The notes below the pieces were generated by a model. The model was not told where the DNA came from. It worked only from the letters and a program-made list of their open reading frames with translations, and did not search any database. From the NCBI RefSeq assembly GCF_047511655.1, contig NC_133401.1, forward strand, positions 42,675,570-42,739,569: 64,000 bases of DNA. Direction: 5' to 3'. The number at the start of each line of letters is the position of its first letter. Position 1 is the stretch's first letter. A program made the position numbers and the translations under genes. Below are positions 20,401 through 31,309 of the stretch, piece after piece. This DNA comes from Castor canadensis (Eukaryota; Chordata; Mammalia; Rodentia; Castoridae).

Positions 20401-21309
20401 ACTGCTGGGTCGCTCTGTCTGACTCTGGTAAGGTGGAGGCTGTGTTGTGCCAGGCAGTGCCTCCTGATGCTGCCTCCCGCCACCCCTCTTCTGATTCTCT
20501 GCCTCGTCATTGCCCCTAAGGAAAGCAAACTGGAGCGCTCCAGAAATCTGCTCTAACTCTACAGAAGTGGCAAATGATCCGCCAGTTTGGTACTCAATTT
20601 TAGCCACAGACTAGAGAATCACAGTTTATTCGTGAAAAGGTTAATGAGTGAACATCAAAAATTGTGTTTAGAGGTACAGTTACAGAGGGGCTATTTCACA
20701 GATGAGAAGCAGAGGCCTGGGGAGGTTCTTTTACTGATAATGTCACAATGTGGGGAATGATGGTTTGCTGTGGTCTCTAGTGAGTGGGGCTCAGCTAGTG
20801 GCTGTGGGGCTGCCTTGGCTCTCAGTGTGGCTCCTAGAGAGCTCCCCTGCCTGCTCGGGGAAGGGTGGCCCCCTCAGCATCCTGGACAGCAGCGCGGATG
20901 TTGGAGTTTAGGCAGTGAGACGTGCTGGCTATGTGCCCACTACATCTTGGGGGGATCTGACTGGGAGTCCCCAGCAGGCCCCAGCCACCATGACAGACAG
21001 TGCAGGCATAGGGCTGGGACTCAGCAGGCCTGGGAGTCAGAGGGACTCAATGTCGAAGGCTTGTCAACACATCAAAGGTAGCTTCGGTGAGGTCTTAGGG
21101 GCTGGGATCTATATACCCTTATGTGGGGTCCTCTCTTCTCCAGAGTCCCATCCCTGTCCCTGTCCAGAGGCCTCTTGCTCAGATCACAGCCCAGGTCCTG
21201 TCACTGTCTCTCCCTGAGGTAGGTGGGGATGCAGCCTACCATGTTTATGGAGCTGCAGGGTGGGGAGGGATCAAATGAATTACTGACCTCCCATCTTCCT
21301 GCTCCTGGC
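20401..21309. other. Unique noncoding stretch, no gene recognised
   Basis: A short MIR-core-like word (TTTCACAGATGAGAAGCAGA) occurs near 20693. Otherwise unique; open frames of up to 103 codons have no domain. Confidence 0.5.
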
Positions 21310-21322
21310 CTAACTGCTTCTT

Positions 21323-21522
21323 TTTTTTTTTTTTTCTTTTGGTACTGGGGTTTGAACTCAAGGCCTACACCTTGAACCACTCCCCCAGCCCTTTCTTGTG
21401 TGTGTTTTTTTTTGAGATAGGGTCTCACGAACTATTTGCCCAGGCTGGCTTTGAACCGCGATCCTCCTGATTTCTGCCTCCTGAGTAGCTAGGATTACAG
21501 GCGTGAGCCACTGGCACCTGGG
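21323..21522 (-). mobile_element. ID + B1-like composite SINE, reverse orientation
   Basis: A long T tail, the ID unit (GGTACTGGGGTTTGAACTCA) and one 7SL/B1-like unit (GATAGGGTCTCACGAACTAT ... CTGAGTAGCTAGGATTACAG) are in reverse order. A perfect 13-bp target-site duplication flanks it, CTAACTGCTTCTT at 21310-21322 and 21523-21535. The well-kept sequence suggests a relatively young insertion. Confidence 0.92.
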
Positions 21523-21702
21523 CTAACTGCTTCTTCATGGCAAGGCCAGGCAAAGCTTGATGATCCTGCTCTGGTCCATCCCTCTGTGACTCTTCTAGCA
21601 AGCTTTGTTCTCTCCCTTTCATCAACACACACAGTTGGAACAGTCCACTGTGACATAAGAAATTGTGCTCCTAATGCTGTGAGCAAACCAGGCCAGATCT
21701 AT

Positions 21703-21844
21703 CTTCCTTCCTTCCTTCCTTCCTTCCTTCCTTCCTTCCTTCCTTCCTTCCTTCCTTCCTTCTTTTCCCCTTCTTTCTCCCTCCCCTCCCTGCCCCCTCC
21801 CTCCCACTCTCTCTTCCTTCCTTTTTCTTTTTCTTTCTTTCTTT
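21703..21844. repeat. (TTCC)n microsatellite in the L1 tail
   Basis: About 58 bp of TTCC units (21703-21761) pass into an impure T/C tract up to 21844. It lies exactly where the L1 poly(A) tail should be, directly beside the left target-site duplication. Confidence 0.95.
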
Positions 21845-22220
21845 GCTCAAACAAGAAGAAAGCTTTTCTTAAAAAACATTTTATTAGCATATACTAGTTG
21901 TACAGGGGGTTCCATTGTGACATTTCTACATATGCTCACAATGTACCTTGGTTAGGTTCATCCCCACCACCATTCTCCCTCATCTCCTCCTCCCTACTTA
22001 AAATGGTGTCAATGTTCTGTCTTCATAACTATATATAAAGTGCATCAGCCATCCTCACCCTCCTTTACCCTCTCCATTCACCCTCCCCTCCCACTAGTTC
22101 TGGACTGTCTCCCCAACAGAACATTCTTGTCCTTTGTTATTCAAGTTCATTGTTCAGAGGAGTTTCACAGGCACTTCTCCTGTGACTATGCTGTACTTTA
22201 ATCAGGCCTAATCCCCTCTG

Positions 22221-22424
22221 TTACTCTTCCTTACCCTTTCCCTGATCATACTTGTTGTTGTATACATGTTTATCTTTTGGATCTATCTTCCACATAAGAG
22301 AGAAAACATGCAACCTTTGTCTTTCTGAACCTGACTTACTTGGCTCAACTTCAGTCTCTGGTTCTATCCCTTTACGTGCAAATGACATAATTCCATTCTT
22401 CTTTATGACTGAATAATATTCCAT
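22221..22424 (-). pseudogene. L1 ORF2p C-terminal fragment
   Basis: The reverse frame preserves the MEYYSVIKKNGIMSFA stretch and downstream residues of the C-terminal segment of L1 ORF2p. The upstream part has been replaced by TA/TG simple repeat, so no functional protein is possible. Confidence 0.8.
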
Positions 22425-22431
22425 TGTATGT

Positions 22432-22498
22432 ATATGTATGTGTATATATATATATATTATACACAATATATATAATATACACATGCACACACACATAT
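22432..22498. repeat. TATG/TA/CA-rich simple repeat within the L1
   Basis: A tract of TATGTATATG, TATATATATA and ACACACACA units interrupts the ORF2 remnant, so it arose after insertion or expanded in place. Confidence 0.9.
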
Positions 22499-22644
22499 CA
22501 TACTCTCTTAATCTATTCATCAGTTATAGGGCATCTTGGTTTTTTCCATAGCTTGGCTATTGTGAATAGTACAATAAACATCAGTATATAAGTATCTTTA
22601 TTTTATCCTGACTTACATTCCTTTGGCTATATCAGGCCAGATCT

Positions 22645-22840
22645 TTGAAAGCTGGGATCTCATGTGGGCTAGAATTGGGTGCATTATAGAATGCTGGGGA
22701 AAATGGTCCACATGTGACACTGAGTTCACCATAACAATAACCTTTGCCAATTGCCTCCACCCTGGGGACAGCATACATCAGCAGAGAAGTCCTGGGACAA
22801 GTACCCTGGGTCTCTCTGAGGCTGGGGCTTGCTGTCTGAC
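22645..22840. other. Unique noncoding stretch
   Basis: Nothing recognised between the L1 and the following TC-rich tract. Confidence 0.5.
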
Positions 22841-23092
22841 ATCTCTCTTTCTCTCTCTCTCTCTTTCTTTCTTTCTTCTTCTTCTTTTTTTTTTTCCAGT
22901 ACTAGGGTTTGAACTCAGGGCCTCACAGCTGCTAGGCAGGTGCTTTATCATTTGAGACATGTCTCAGACCGTTTTTTCTCCAGCTTATTTTTCAGGTAGG
23001 GTCTAGCTTTTGTCCTCAGACCATAATCTTCCTACCCCTGCTTCCTGAGTCACTGAGATTACAGGCTTGTGCCTCCACACCCAGTTTCTGCA
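22841..23092 (-). mobile_element. ID + B1-like composite SINE with (TC)n tail
   Basis: A (TC)n/T-rich tail (22841-22895), an ID unit (AGTACTAGGGTTTGAACTCA) and one B1-like unit (TTTTTCAGGTAGGGTCTAGC ... GAGATTACAGGCTTGTGCC) in reverse. The B1-like unit differs from the one at 21.4 kb; it corresponds to the monomer next to ID in the trimeric form at 31.8-32.1 kb. Confidence 0.9.
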
Positions 23093-23799
23093 AGAATCTT
23101 CAGGAGCTGACCACAGGTTTTATCTAGACATGATGCAGGAGGTCTACCACCTGTGACGGGGAATCAGGGGTACAGGTGATGGGCTTAGGGTGAGAGCAAT
23201 CCTTACCAGGTATGCACTCTGCTTTACCTTGCTTCAGCTGCAGGGGAAGAAGACACTATCTCATGGCCATACTGGGCCTCTAGAGGCTGCAAAGGACCTT
23301 ATCTCTTTGGAGAGAGGGAGCCTATGGTTGGATTCCCTTGCCCAGTGGAGTTAGTGACCATATTTTCTTCCCCAACAGTGCAATTCCTCACTGCTTTCCT
23401 CAGGACAGGTTTTGTACCCTCATCCTAGAAGATGCTGGGGTGATGCTGTGGATGTGCAGAGTGGGGACTTCCAGGCCAAAGCAGTACCTGACTAGCCGGG
23501 GGACAGAGGGGGGTGGGATGTGGGGTGGACACCATGCAGAGAAAGTCTTTTCTGTTTCGGAAGGCATTTTAGAATTAGACCTAGAATTGATGCGGGTCAG
23601 GGCAGCTGAAAACCTACTACCCACCTCCTGCTTTGTCTGTTGTGGGGCTGATAGAGGGCCACTCCCCTTGGCCCTATCATTGGTTTCAGCAGCCTCTTTA
23701 CTTGAAGGAATCAATCTTGGCCTCACTGGCCCTTGGTGGGGCAATCCCTAATCCCTCTTTTGTGCCATCACTGGCTGGGGTGAGAGTTCACAAGAGAAG
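23093..23799. other. Unique noncoding stretch, no gene recognised
   Basis: A 137-codon plus frame (23338-23751) overlaps a 114-codon minus frame; neither has a domain. Confidence 0.5.
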
Positions 23800-23965
23800 A
23801 GAGTACCTGGGCTGTATAATTAAGTCACACACTTGGCACAGAGGCCCAGTTATCATGCACGTATCCCATTTGCTGGCTTTTTCAGGCCATTGTCCTCTGC
23901 CTGGGCCAATGGACTAATTACAAGGTATAAGGCTGTGCCGTAGTTTTGGGGCCCCCAGCTTGTCA
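23800..23965. promoter_or_regulatory. Candidate conserved regulatory block
   Basis: Contains GCTGTATAATTAAGTCACAC near 23811, CAGTTATCATGCACGTATCC near 23847 and GGGCCAATGGACTAATTACA near 23903 (a CCAAT word next to a homeobox TAATTA core). Repeat-free. Enhancer-like by composition only. Confidence 0.3.
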
Positions 23966-24954
23966 TGCTGAGAGTGGTGTCTGCTCCTAGGATCTGCGCT
24001 GGTTGTATGGGGAGGGGACGTTGCTCACCTGCTGGAGGGCAGCCTGCTGTTCCTGGCAGGTCAGAACAACTTTTGGGGGTTATTCTGGGGAGGGGGCATG
24101 GGCACACAGGGCAGTAGGGGATCACCGTTGGAGGGATATCTGAATTCTCCTAGGCACTATCAGGTTGGGTGGCCTCTGTAGCAACCCTGGGGGGAAGAAA
24201 GAAAGGCAGAGTGAGGACCAGGGCTCTCTGTGCATGTGAGGACCATGCGTTCCAGGGATGTGGACTCTCTGTGGACCATGGTGGTTCCCAGCTGTGCTGT
24301 GATACTCTTGCTGTTAACACAGCCTGCTGCACCTGCCTGTTTGGGACTTTGTGTGATCCATGTTCCCTCCCCTCAAGGAGACTCTTGTTGCCAGAGGAAG
24401 ACATAGGGAAGATAGAACCTTAGCCTCACAGTCGATAGGATATCATGGACAGGAAACCCACCCACCTTGAGCTCCCCCTCCAGGGAGTTACAGCTTTTAA
24501 GTGGGAGTGCTGTACCATCCATTCATTACTCATGGAAGCCCAGTACCATGAGTGCACGCACATGGTGCACCAAACACAGCACTGGCACCAAAATGTAGTT
24601 CCAAATGGGACTTGGTTATCACGTGTATCACATGATAAGCTGCTTAATGCTTCTCTGCCTTAGGTTTTAGAAGAGTTTTGAGGGGATGGATTGCCTGGCT
24701 TGAATCTTTAAAAAAAAAGTATCCCCAAAAGTTTGAATGAAAAATTTTTTTTCTTTTCTTAGGGTTGTCTCCCAGTAAACAAGAAGTACCCAGAGTGATT
24801 TCTGCATGTCCCTGAGTGTGCTTGGAGTGCGGAAGAGTGGGACATGTTGCCTAGGGATGCCAATGATAGCTTCTTCATTGGTTTCCCTTCCAGAAAAGAG
24901 CTGGAATAGATAATAGCTAATTGTACTGAAAGCCAGACTGGGCCAGGCCTCTTG
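23966..24954. other. Unique noncoding stretch, no gene recognised
   Basis: Short A- and T-runs near 24710-24760 could be degraded retroelement tails. No gene recognised. Confidence 0.5.
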
Positions 24955-25095
24955 GGCCCTTGATGCACATTATTTTACTCCACAGACAACATCTTGAGGT
25001 AGGGGCTACTAGGGAACTGATTTATAGTGAGGAAACCGAGGTACAGAAGGAGGCCCGGATTACATGGCAAGGAGTAATGATCCAGGATTGGGAAA
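24955..25095 (-). repeat. MIR, reverse orientation
   Basis: TGATGCACATTATTTTACTC, CATCTTGAGGTAGGGGCTAC and AGTGAGGAAACCGAGGTACA are in reverse MIR order, ending near the ATTACATGGCAAGGAGT stretch. Confidence 0.8.
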
Positions 25096-25804
25096 TGGGC
25101 TATTGGCTACTAGGTTCTCTTCCATCTGCTCAGGAGGGGTTGGTTAGCACCCTTACCTGGTTTAGTATGGCTACCAGAACCATATGGGAAATGGCTCAGT
25201 GTCAGATTCTGGTCATGTTTGCCAAGATGGGTGTCAGGGGCCCCAGTGAATCCCTCCCTACCTCTACCTGGCAGTTCACCAGTCTACCAGGCCCAGCTCT
25301 TCCAAGTTCCCAGGCTGCCTGCCTGCCTCTTGCAAAATCAGGGGTGGTCAGATGTTAACCTGCCCTGAGAAGGCTGTAGACTAGAAACTGACTCTGTTTT
25401 AAAAAACATGAACCCCAAACCTCAAGTGAACAAAGAGCAGCCAGGACCTTATAATATGTAGCTCCTGGAATGCCCACTGGAGGACACGGATGTCAGGCAG
25501 CAGTGGTGTATGGTAAGCTTTGGGAACTTCCAGCTGCATGGTGGGCTGCTGTGTGTGTCTTAGAGAAGAGTCCAAGGCACAGGGTGCCCTGTGAGCACTG
25601 GGTCTGGCATCTATGAGTGCGTTGGCTGAAGTGGGAAAGCTCTGGTTGAACTTTGGGGTCTGGATGAGGACTCTGGGAATCCCTAGCTAGCAAAGGGTCT
25701 TATTCATGCCATGTGCCCTGCAGAACTCAACCCAGGGCTACTTTGGTGCCTGTAGATGCTTCTTTTGGAGCTTAATGAAAAAAACAACTGTGGACAATCT
25801 GCAT
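25096..25804. other. Unique noncoding stretch, no gene recognised
   Basis: No gene or repeat recognised; minor open frames only. Confidence 0.5.
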
Positions 25805-26020
25805 TTGCACAGGGCCAAGCTCTCAGTGCTCTTTGGTGGACTTCACCCCTTGCTAGCCTACCCTGCTCCCTCTGGCCTGTGCACCTCTGCACATGGTTCC
25901 CTCTGCCCGGGCTGCTTCTCTTCCCTACCTCTTCAGCTGGTATGGCTCACACCCACCTGGGCCTTCAGTTCTCCAATGGACTGCCCTTCCTCTCTCTGAT
26001 CCTCACCAAGTCTGGGGAGG
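25805..26020 (+). repeat. L2 LINE fragment, forward orientation
   Basis: CCTGCTCCCTCTGGCCTGTG, CTGCACATGGTTCCCTCTGC and CTGCTTCTCTTCCCTACCTC reproduce the forward L2 order ('ccttctggcctttgcacatgctgttccctctgcctgg...'). Open frames here are shadows of the repeat. Confidence 0.7.
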
Positions 26021-26039
26021 GATCCCTCTGATAATGATG

Positions 26040-26345
26040 AATGACCATAAAGAAAATAAGAATGACAAGCTCTTAAAAAATATCAGCTGTGTGCCAGGCA
26101 ATGCCCTCACTGCTTACTTATTTTCTTCTCACACCAGCAGCCCTGTGAAGCAGCTATTCTTTTTTTTTTTTTGTGGGGGCGGGATTGTTGGGTATGGACC
26201 CCCTCCAGGCCCAGCTGCACTTCTCATGGCTCTTTGCCCATAGGAATAGGCATTAGATGTCTGACCTGCCCTGGGTACACACAGCTGGCAAGGGAGTTGC
26301 TGGACCCAAACCCAGGCAGCCTGCTGCGGGGCTGTGCTCTCACAG
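26040..26345 (-). repeat. MIR, reverse, interrupted by a T-run
   Basis: GCTGTGTGCCAGGCAATGCC, then GCAGCCCTGTGAAGCAGCTA, are the left half; GTACACACAGCTGGCAAGG and CCCAAACCCAGGCAGCCTGC are the right half. A T-run and about 50 bp of foreign sequence at about 26158-26230 separate them. Confidence 0.75.
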
Positions 26346-26541
26346 GTAGCATTTGGAAATGTTTGGTCAGTATCTATCCATCTGACAAAGTATTTTTGTT
26401 CTTCTCTTTAGATGAGGGCTAAGGGTTAGGGGCTTGGTAGCTAAGGTCATATAGTTGGCATGAACAGTGGGTGATCCAGCTATGCTGGACAGCAGCCTCT
26501 TGAGGCAGAGACTTGATCACTTTGTCTCAGCTTACATCATT
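26346..26541. other. Unique noncoding stretch
   Basis: Possibly another degraded MIR near 26405-26500 (GGCTTGGTAGCTAAGGTCAT), not firm. Confidence 0.4.
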
Positions 26542-26640
26542 TCCTCTCTCTCTTACTCCTTCTCTCCTTCCCTCCCTCCCTCCTTCCTCCTTTTTTTTTT
26601 TTTTTTGAACTCAGGGCCCACTTGAGCCACCCCACAGTCT
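26542..26640 (-). mobile_element. Truncated ID-like SINE with pyrimidine tail
   Basis: A CT/CCCT tract and T16 run (26542-26606) precede GAACTCAGGGCCCACTTGAG and CCACCCCACAGTC. The middle of the ID unit is missing. Confidence 0.75.
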
Positions 26641-27489
26641 ACTCTTCCATTTTCTCATGTGCCACTGGCTTTTGGCTTGGAGACTGATGCATGGAAGGTA
26701 CTCATCTCTGTGAGTGACATCCCATGAGTTTTCTATCACCTGTCAGTGACATCCCCAGCACTGGGATATAGCCTTGAACATCAGGAACCCCAGTAAAGGT
26801 GTGTGGGTTGATGGCTGTGGAGAGGCCCTTGGCAGGCTGGCAGGGGCAGCCAAGGAGGCAGAGGGAAGACCACAACCCTGTGCTCTTGTCCCTGCCTTGG
26901 GGGATGCAGGGATGTGGTCACTCTACCTCTCTGACAGGGGCCCTGAGTTCATCCTGGTCTGAGAGCAGTGCTGCTTGGGAATGTATCAGAAGATCCAGGA
27001 CTGGGAACTTCCATGCTGCCTCCAGCAGGAAAGAAGGTGCCTGTTTCAGAAGGTAAGGCTTTGCTTCCCTGAAGCCTGGTGTGAGCTCAGCACAGGCCCA
27101 AGGGGGCCCCCTCCCCTCTGCCTGTGGTAAGCAAACATGGGCTCTGTAGGTGGTAGCATGGTGGTGTGGCCTTTTGTTGGGCACACCTGGCTCAAACATC
27201 TCATGGGTTGGGAGTGACTCTGTCAGTCCCTCCTCTCTGCATAGCAGCACGGAGTCTTCCCAGCATTCTTGTTTGGACTCTGACAGCTGTGTCAGCGGCT
27301 GGCTTCACTCAGAGGCAAAAGGCACGTTAAAAGTAAGGTTTAAACCTGTTGCCTGCTGCCTTCCTGCCTGGCAGGGTCCTGGTGCCCTGGCCCCAGCTGC
27401 ACACTTGTCCTCTGCCTCCCTTAGCACCAAGACACAAGGCCAGCTCACCACAAGTTTCCTGCCAGTCCCTAGGCATAGAATGATACCCC
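26641..27489. other. Unique noncoding stretch, no gene recognised
   Basis: GC-rich sequence. A 120-codon plus frame (27150-27512) and a 110-codon minus frame overlap; no domain. Confidence 0.5.
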
Positions 27490-28100
27490 ATGTTGTACAC
27501 TCTTGTCTCTAGAGAGGTCCAGAGCCCACTTTAAATAGCAGTTAAATGATTACAATCAGCAAGTTAAGTCAGTGATATCAAATGACCACAGCAAATTTGG
27601 ATTTTCTTATCCTTTATGCCGAGGTCAGCAACAAGCCAGAAAAAGGGCAGATCAAATGTTGCTCTCATTGGTCCTTGAAGTCAGAATTGGGAAATCCATA
27701 ATTAAGCCTGCTCAATAAAATTATTTTCAATAATTCTCTTCAGTACTAATGAGTCATATCACCTTCTGAAAAGTCAAGCCTTGCTCACTTTAGGTTTGTT
27801 ACTAAAGTAATAATTGGAGGTATCCCCTCCTCTTTGTATACCAGTAACACAATGGTTGTGAAATAGAAAAAGGGAACTGTAATTTATTTTAAGATTCAGG
27901 GATTTTGTATTTGCAAATAGGCAGCAATTATGAAGTGAATACTATAATTATAACTGCTCTGGACAGATAAATGAGGTGGTAACTAGCTGAGATGTGCTTT
28001 CTGGTTAGAAAGTACATTACCCCAGTTCTGAGCACACTCGGCAAGACCTCCTGTCTCTGGGTTCTCAGAAGATGAATCAGAGAGAATGATTAAAAGCCTG
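27490..28100. promoter_or_regulatory. Large AT-rich candidate regulatory block
   Basis: About 600 bp of AT-rich, repeat-free sequence between GC-rich flanks. It holds AATTAAGCCTGCTCAATAAA near 27699, TTATTTTCAATAATTCTC near 27721, an AP-1 word TGAGTCA at 27750-27756, AAGTAATAATTGGAGG near 27805 and TATAATTATAACTG near 27942. No SINE, LINE or LTR words are seen. Dense homeobox-like cores in a repeat-free island are typical of long-range developmental enhancers, which is inference here. Confidence 0.45.
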
Positions 28101-28889
28101 GATGGGCTCCATTTCCCCCCTAATTTGCTGAAGGAGTGTTGGGGTTAGCCTGTCCTCAGGTGGCTAGGGATGTTCCCTTGGAAGCCAGGCAGGTGAGGGG
28201 TCCAGGCTGGAAGACTTATGGCCAAAGTCAGCAAGGGGCAATAGCTGGCTCTGCCTGCCTCTTCTGTCCTCAGCCTGTACCCGATAGGAGGAAGGTATGT
28301 CACATCCCCCATCTCTGTTGAGCTGGCTAAGTTCTGTCCTTGAGCTGTGTGTAGCTCATTGGCCTCTGCCAGACGGGATCTCTTTCCATGGTCCATGCCG
28401 AGGGGAGTATGGTATTTTTTCCTTATTTCCCTTTTAGGAACTCACTCAAGCTCACAATTAGATCCCACAAAATGAGTTATCTTTATCTGGTGACACATTT
28501 TTCCAAGAAGCAGCTTTAACTCTAGGTATAACTTTCTTGAGGGCATTCATAGAAACATTTTTAAGACTTGCTAGATGTTTCAAGGTCTCCTTGGATTCTG
28601 GAGAGGTGATCTGATGTCCAAGGCTTCCTGCAGCTGGAGGGTAGGCACTCAGCTGTGTCAACCTTAGACTGACAGCTGACCTTTCTGAGGTAACTCAGGG
28701 ACAGAAAGTAGGACTGATGTTATAATTCATGTATCTCTTTTCTCATGGTAGATCTACATCAGGCTCACATGGTTCTTTCAGTAGATACATTCATTGGTTT
28801 AAGTATTTGAGAAAAATGAGATTCTTGACAAGAGTGTGACATGAAAAGACCTTTGCTGCATCAAGTAAGAAATGAGTCAGCACAAGTAA
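28101..28889. other. Unique noncoding stretch, no gene recognised
   Basis: The interval 28435-28850 is moderately AT-rich and has no identified repeat. Confidence 0.5.
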
Positions 28890-28995
28890 AAGTCCTCACT
28901 AGACTGCAAGCTCCCTGCAGCAAAGATACCTTTGCTGTGTTTGTTCACTGCTGTGTCCCAGCCAGTGGGAAAGTGTCTGGCTTAGAGAGATGCTC
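28890..28995 (+). repeat. L2 LINE 3' end, forward orientation
   Basis: CTAGACTGCAAGCTCCCTGC, TGTTCACTGCTGTGTCCCAG and GAGAGATGCTCAACAAAG are the classic forward L2 3'-end words. The 119-codon frame starting at 28841 therefore begins in a repeat and is not a gene. Confidence 0.85.
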
Positions 28996-29654
28996 AACAA
29001 AGAGGAATAACTTAAGAATAACTGGGATTTGGCTACGTCTTCCCTGTTGGAACAAGAAGTCCATCCCAGATGTTTATGTGTGCTTGGGGGCCAAGGTGTT
29101 GTCTAGTGACCTGTCTTATCAAGTAGACCTCTCCAGTCCTATTGTTCAGGGACTTGCAGAAGCAATACTACTGATTTTTTTCAGGGTATTGGTTCAGTGA
29201 AAACCATGTTGAGGACCTCTGCTTATCATTTTCCGGTCTCTTTGGGTGGTGTTAGCATTGGTGGGCTAATGTTATCATTAACTGGAGTTTCTACCTCAGT
29301 CATGAATGTCTAAATGTATCTGTATTTGTTTATGTACACAAATAGCAAAGATCAACATGTACTGATAATCTAAAGCATAAATTTGAAGTGTCACATAATG
29401 GGTTATGTTGTACTGTTTGCTCATGTGAGATCATGTCAAATATGTAACCAGGTGCTCATGAAAATGTAACTGATTTTCAGGGGTGCAAATGGGGCTTGTC
29501 TGTTTTTTGTTGGTGTGTAAAGGCAAGGCATTGGATATGAGGCCCTGTAAATCACACCGCGAAATGCAGAATGGGGCTAGCTGTGGTGCATGCACTTGAA
29601 CCCTTCTGGGTCCATAGAAATTGTGCTCTGATGCTACTAAAGAGCGTGTTTGCA
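28996..29654. other. Unique AT-moderate stretch, no gene recognised
   Basis: No repeat or gene recognised. 29220-29470 is AT-rich and repeat-free. Confidence 0.45.
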
Positions 29655-29762
29655 TTTTTTTCTTCTTTTTTTGGGAGGGGGTGTGTGGTTGCTGGGAATT
29701 GAACCCAGGGTGTCCTGCATGCTGTATAAGCACTGTACCACTGAGTGACACCTCAAGGCCCT
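29655..29762 (-). mobile_element. ID-like SINE, reverse orientation
   Basis: T-rich tail, GCTGGGAATTGAACCCAGGG, GTATAAGCACTGTACCACTG. Diverged relative to the 21 kb copies. Confidence 0.8.
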
Positions 29763-30038
29763 GCCTTTTGTTTTTTAAAGTGGGCTTCTAGAAAAGAATT
29801 CCCATTTGGGGTTGAGTAGGTGACTTAGCATTGATGGGGGATAGACCAGTTCTCTGTGGGTGTGGTTGACCTGGATGTGGACATGGGAGTCTCTACAGGC
29901 TTTGAGGCAGGCCCCCCACCCTCACGCTGTGACCCAGGGATCTTAGTATCTTACTATCCCATGATCTCCAGAGCAGATGTGCTGCAGTGGAGTTGTTTCT
30001 GAACCCCCCAAGCCTTGCTTGGGCTGAATGATGAAAAT

Positions 30039-30040
<2 letters not shown>
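29763..30040. other. Unique noncoding stretch
   Basis: Nothing recognised. Confidence 0.5.

Positions 30041-30075
<35 letters not shown>
30041..30075. repeat. (CA)n microsatellite
   Basis: About 17 CA units, uninterrupted, preceded by AAAATAAA. Likely length-polymorphic. Confidence 0.97.
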
Positions 30076-30076
<1 letters not shown>

Positions 30077-31309
30077 CCTCTCAGTCACTGGCCCCTTTCC
30101 TCTCCCTGATGAGTGCTTAGGGTTTCATCAGTAATACAGCTATTGTGGGCTTGATAAGTTGGGAGAAGGCATTTACAGGCCACGAGGCCTCATGGTGACA
30201 GAAGCTGCCTGTCGAATGTACAGTGTGGGTTCGGCTTGAGGTGAGTCATTGCCAGCCTGGGAAGTGCACTGGTGATGATGGATGGCCAGGGTGCTCGGAT
30301 GTACCCCTGACACTATTTGCACAAACAGGGAACTCAAACGAATGGATTTTTTTTCACAAGCTTACATAAGTCAGTTGGCAATGCACAGTGACCCAGCTGT
30401 GTGGCATGACAGGACAGAGCTTTGCGTTCTTGCTCAGAAACAGGTGACTTTCAGAACCAGTTTGCCTGTGTCAGGACTTGAAATGGTTTGCTCTGCCCTT
30501 CTGTTGTCATAACCCCCCTTTTTCTTTGCCTTTCTCTTTGTGAAAACTTTCTTTGCAGAGGGATTCACATAACTAGGACAGTAGGGCTACTGTTGCTCCC
30601 AGCAGCCGCCCAAGGGGTTTGCTTTTCTTTGGAACTCTGACTTCCTTGAAAGATGTGGCAGGGAGGGAGCAGCAGGTGTGTGTGGCTGAGCACTCTGAGA
30701 GGTGGCGGGGGATGGTGCAGCACATTCCTGGGGCCATCTCCAGGTGTCTGTGCTGGCTCTGTGAGAGTTGGCCAGCCATGGAATGGACAAGGAGTGACCT
30801 CACATCCACACAGCACTCTGTCAGTTCCTGGCATGCAGTAGGCATCTCATTTGCTACTTCCATCAGCAGGGTAGGGCATATCATCAGATATAAAGATAGC
30901 AGAGGGTCAGAGAGGGATATGACCCTTTCAGGCTCCCAACAGGACAGAGTAGGGCTGCCTGAGACCCTGATGCAAGACACTGCCATCTCAAGTCCCCTGT
31001 GGTCATGTACTCAGCCTGGCCCTTAGCTCCCTGTCCTCCTGGAGGCTCAAGTGGCAGGCACATAGGGACTTCTGAGATGTAGAGCCTGTGTTTCAAGAGC
31101 ACATCCAGGTGTGGGCCACACCCCACTGTCAAAGCCAGAGCACCAGTCACTTACTCCTTTGTGGTTGTGGGACATGCTGGCAGTGAGCCAAATCTGATTG
31201 CATTCCACAATTGATTCGTTTGATCATTTCTGAGATTATGGAGATCATTCATTTTATACCAAGGCAAGCATCTCATCCAAGCCTTTGTTCTGGATTTATC
31301 ACTGATTTA
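30076..31309. other. Unique noncoding stretch, no gene recognised
   Basis: GC-moderate. Open frames of 135 (plus, 30619-31026) and 137 codons (minus, 30573-30986) overlap almost completely on opposite strands, the usual sign of chance frames. A weak MIR-like word GCATGCAGTAGGCATCTCAT is at 30830. Confidence 0.5.

Larger units (their letters stand above)
21701..22632 (-). mobile_element. 5'-truncated LINE-1 with ORF2 C-terminal remnant
   Basis: A reverse-oriented L1 with its tail at the left, a 3' UTR at about 21868-22200, and a short ORF2 end at 22221-22520 (frame includes residues HTMEYYSVIKKNGIMSF, a hallmark of the L1 ORF2 C-terminus). A perfect 12-bp duplication CAGGCCAGATCT at 21689-21700 and 22633-22644 defines the insertion. 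Only about 0.9 kb of a roughly 6-7 kb element remains; it cannot encode reverse transcriptase. Confidence 0.9.

Noticed and set aside
21586..21897. Ser/Phe/Leu-Pro repeat frame
   Set aside because: Translation of the CCTT microsatellite in the L1 tail.
28841..29200. 119-codon plus frame
   Set aside because: Its first third is an L2 3' end; the rest has no domain.
30041..30075. CA tracts as possible Z-DNA regulatory sites
   Set aside because: Ordinary microsatellites; no supporting context.
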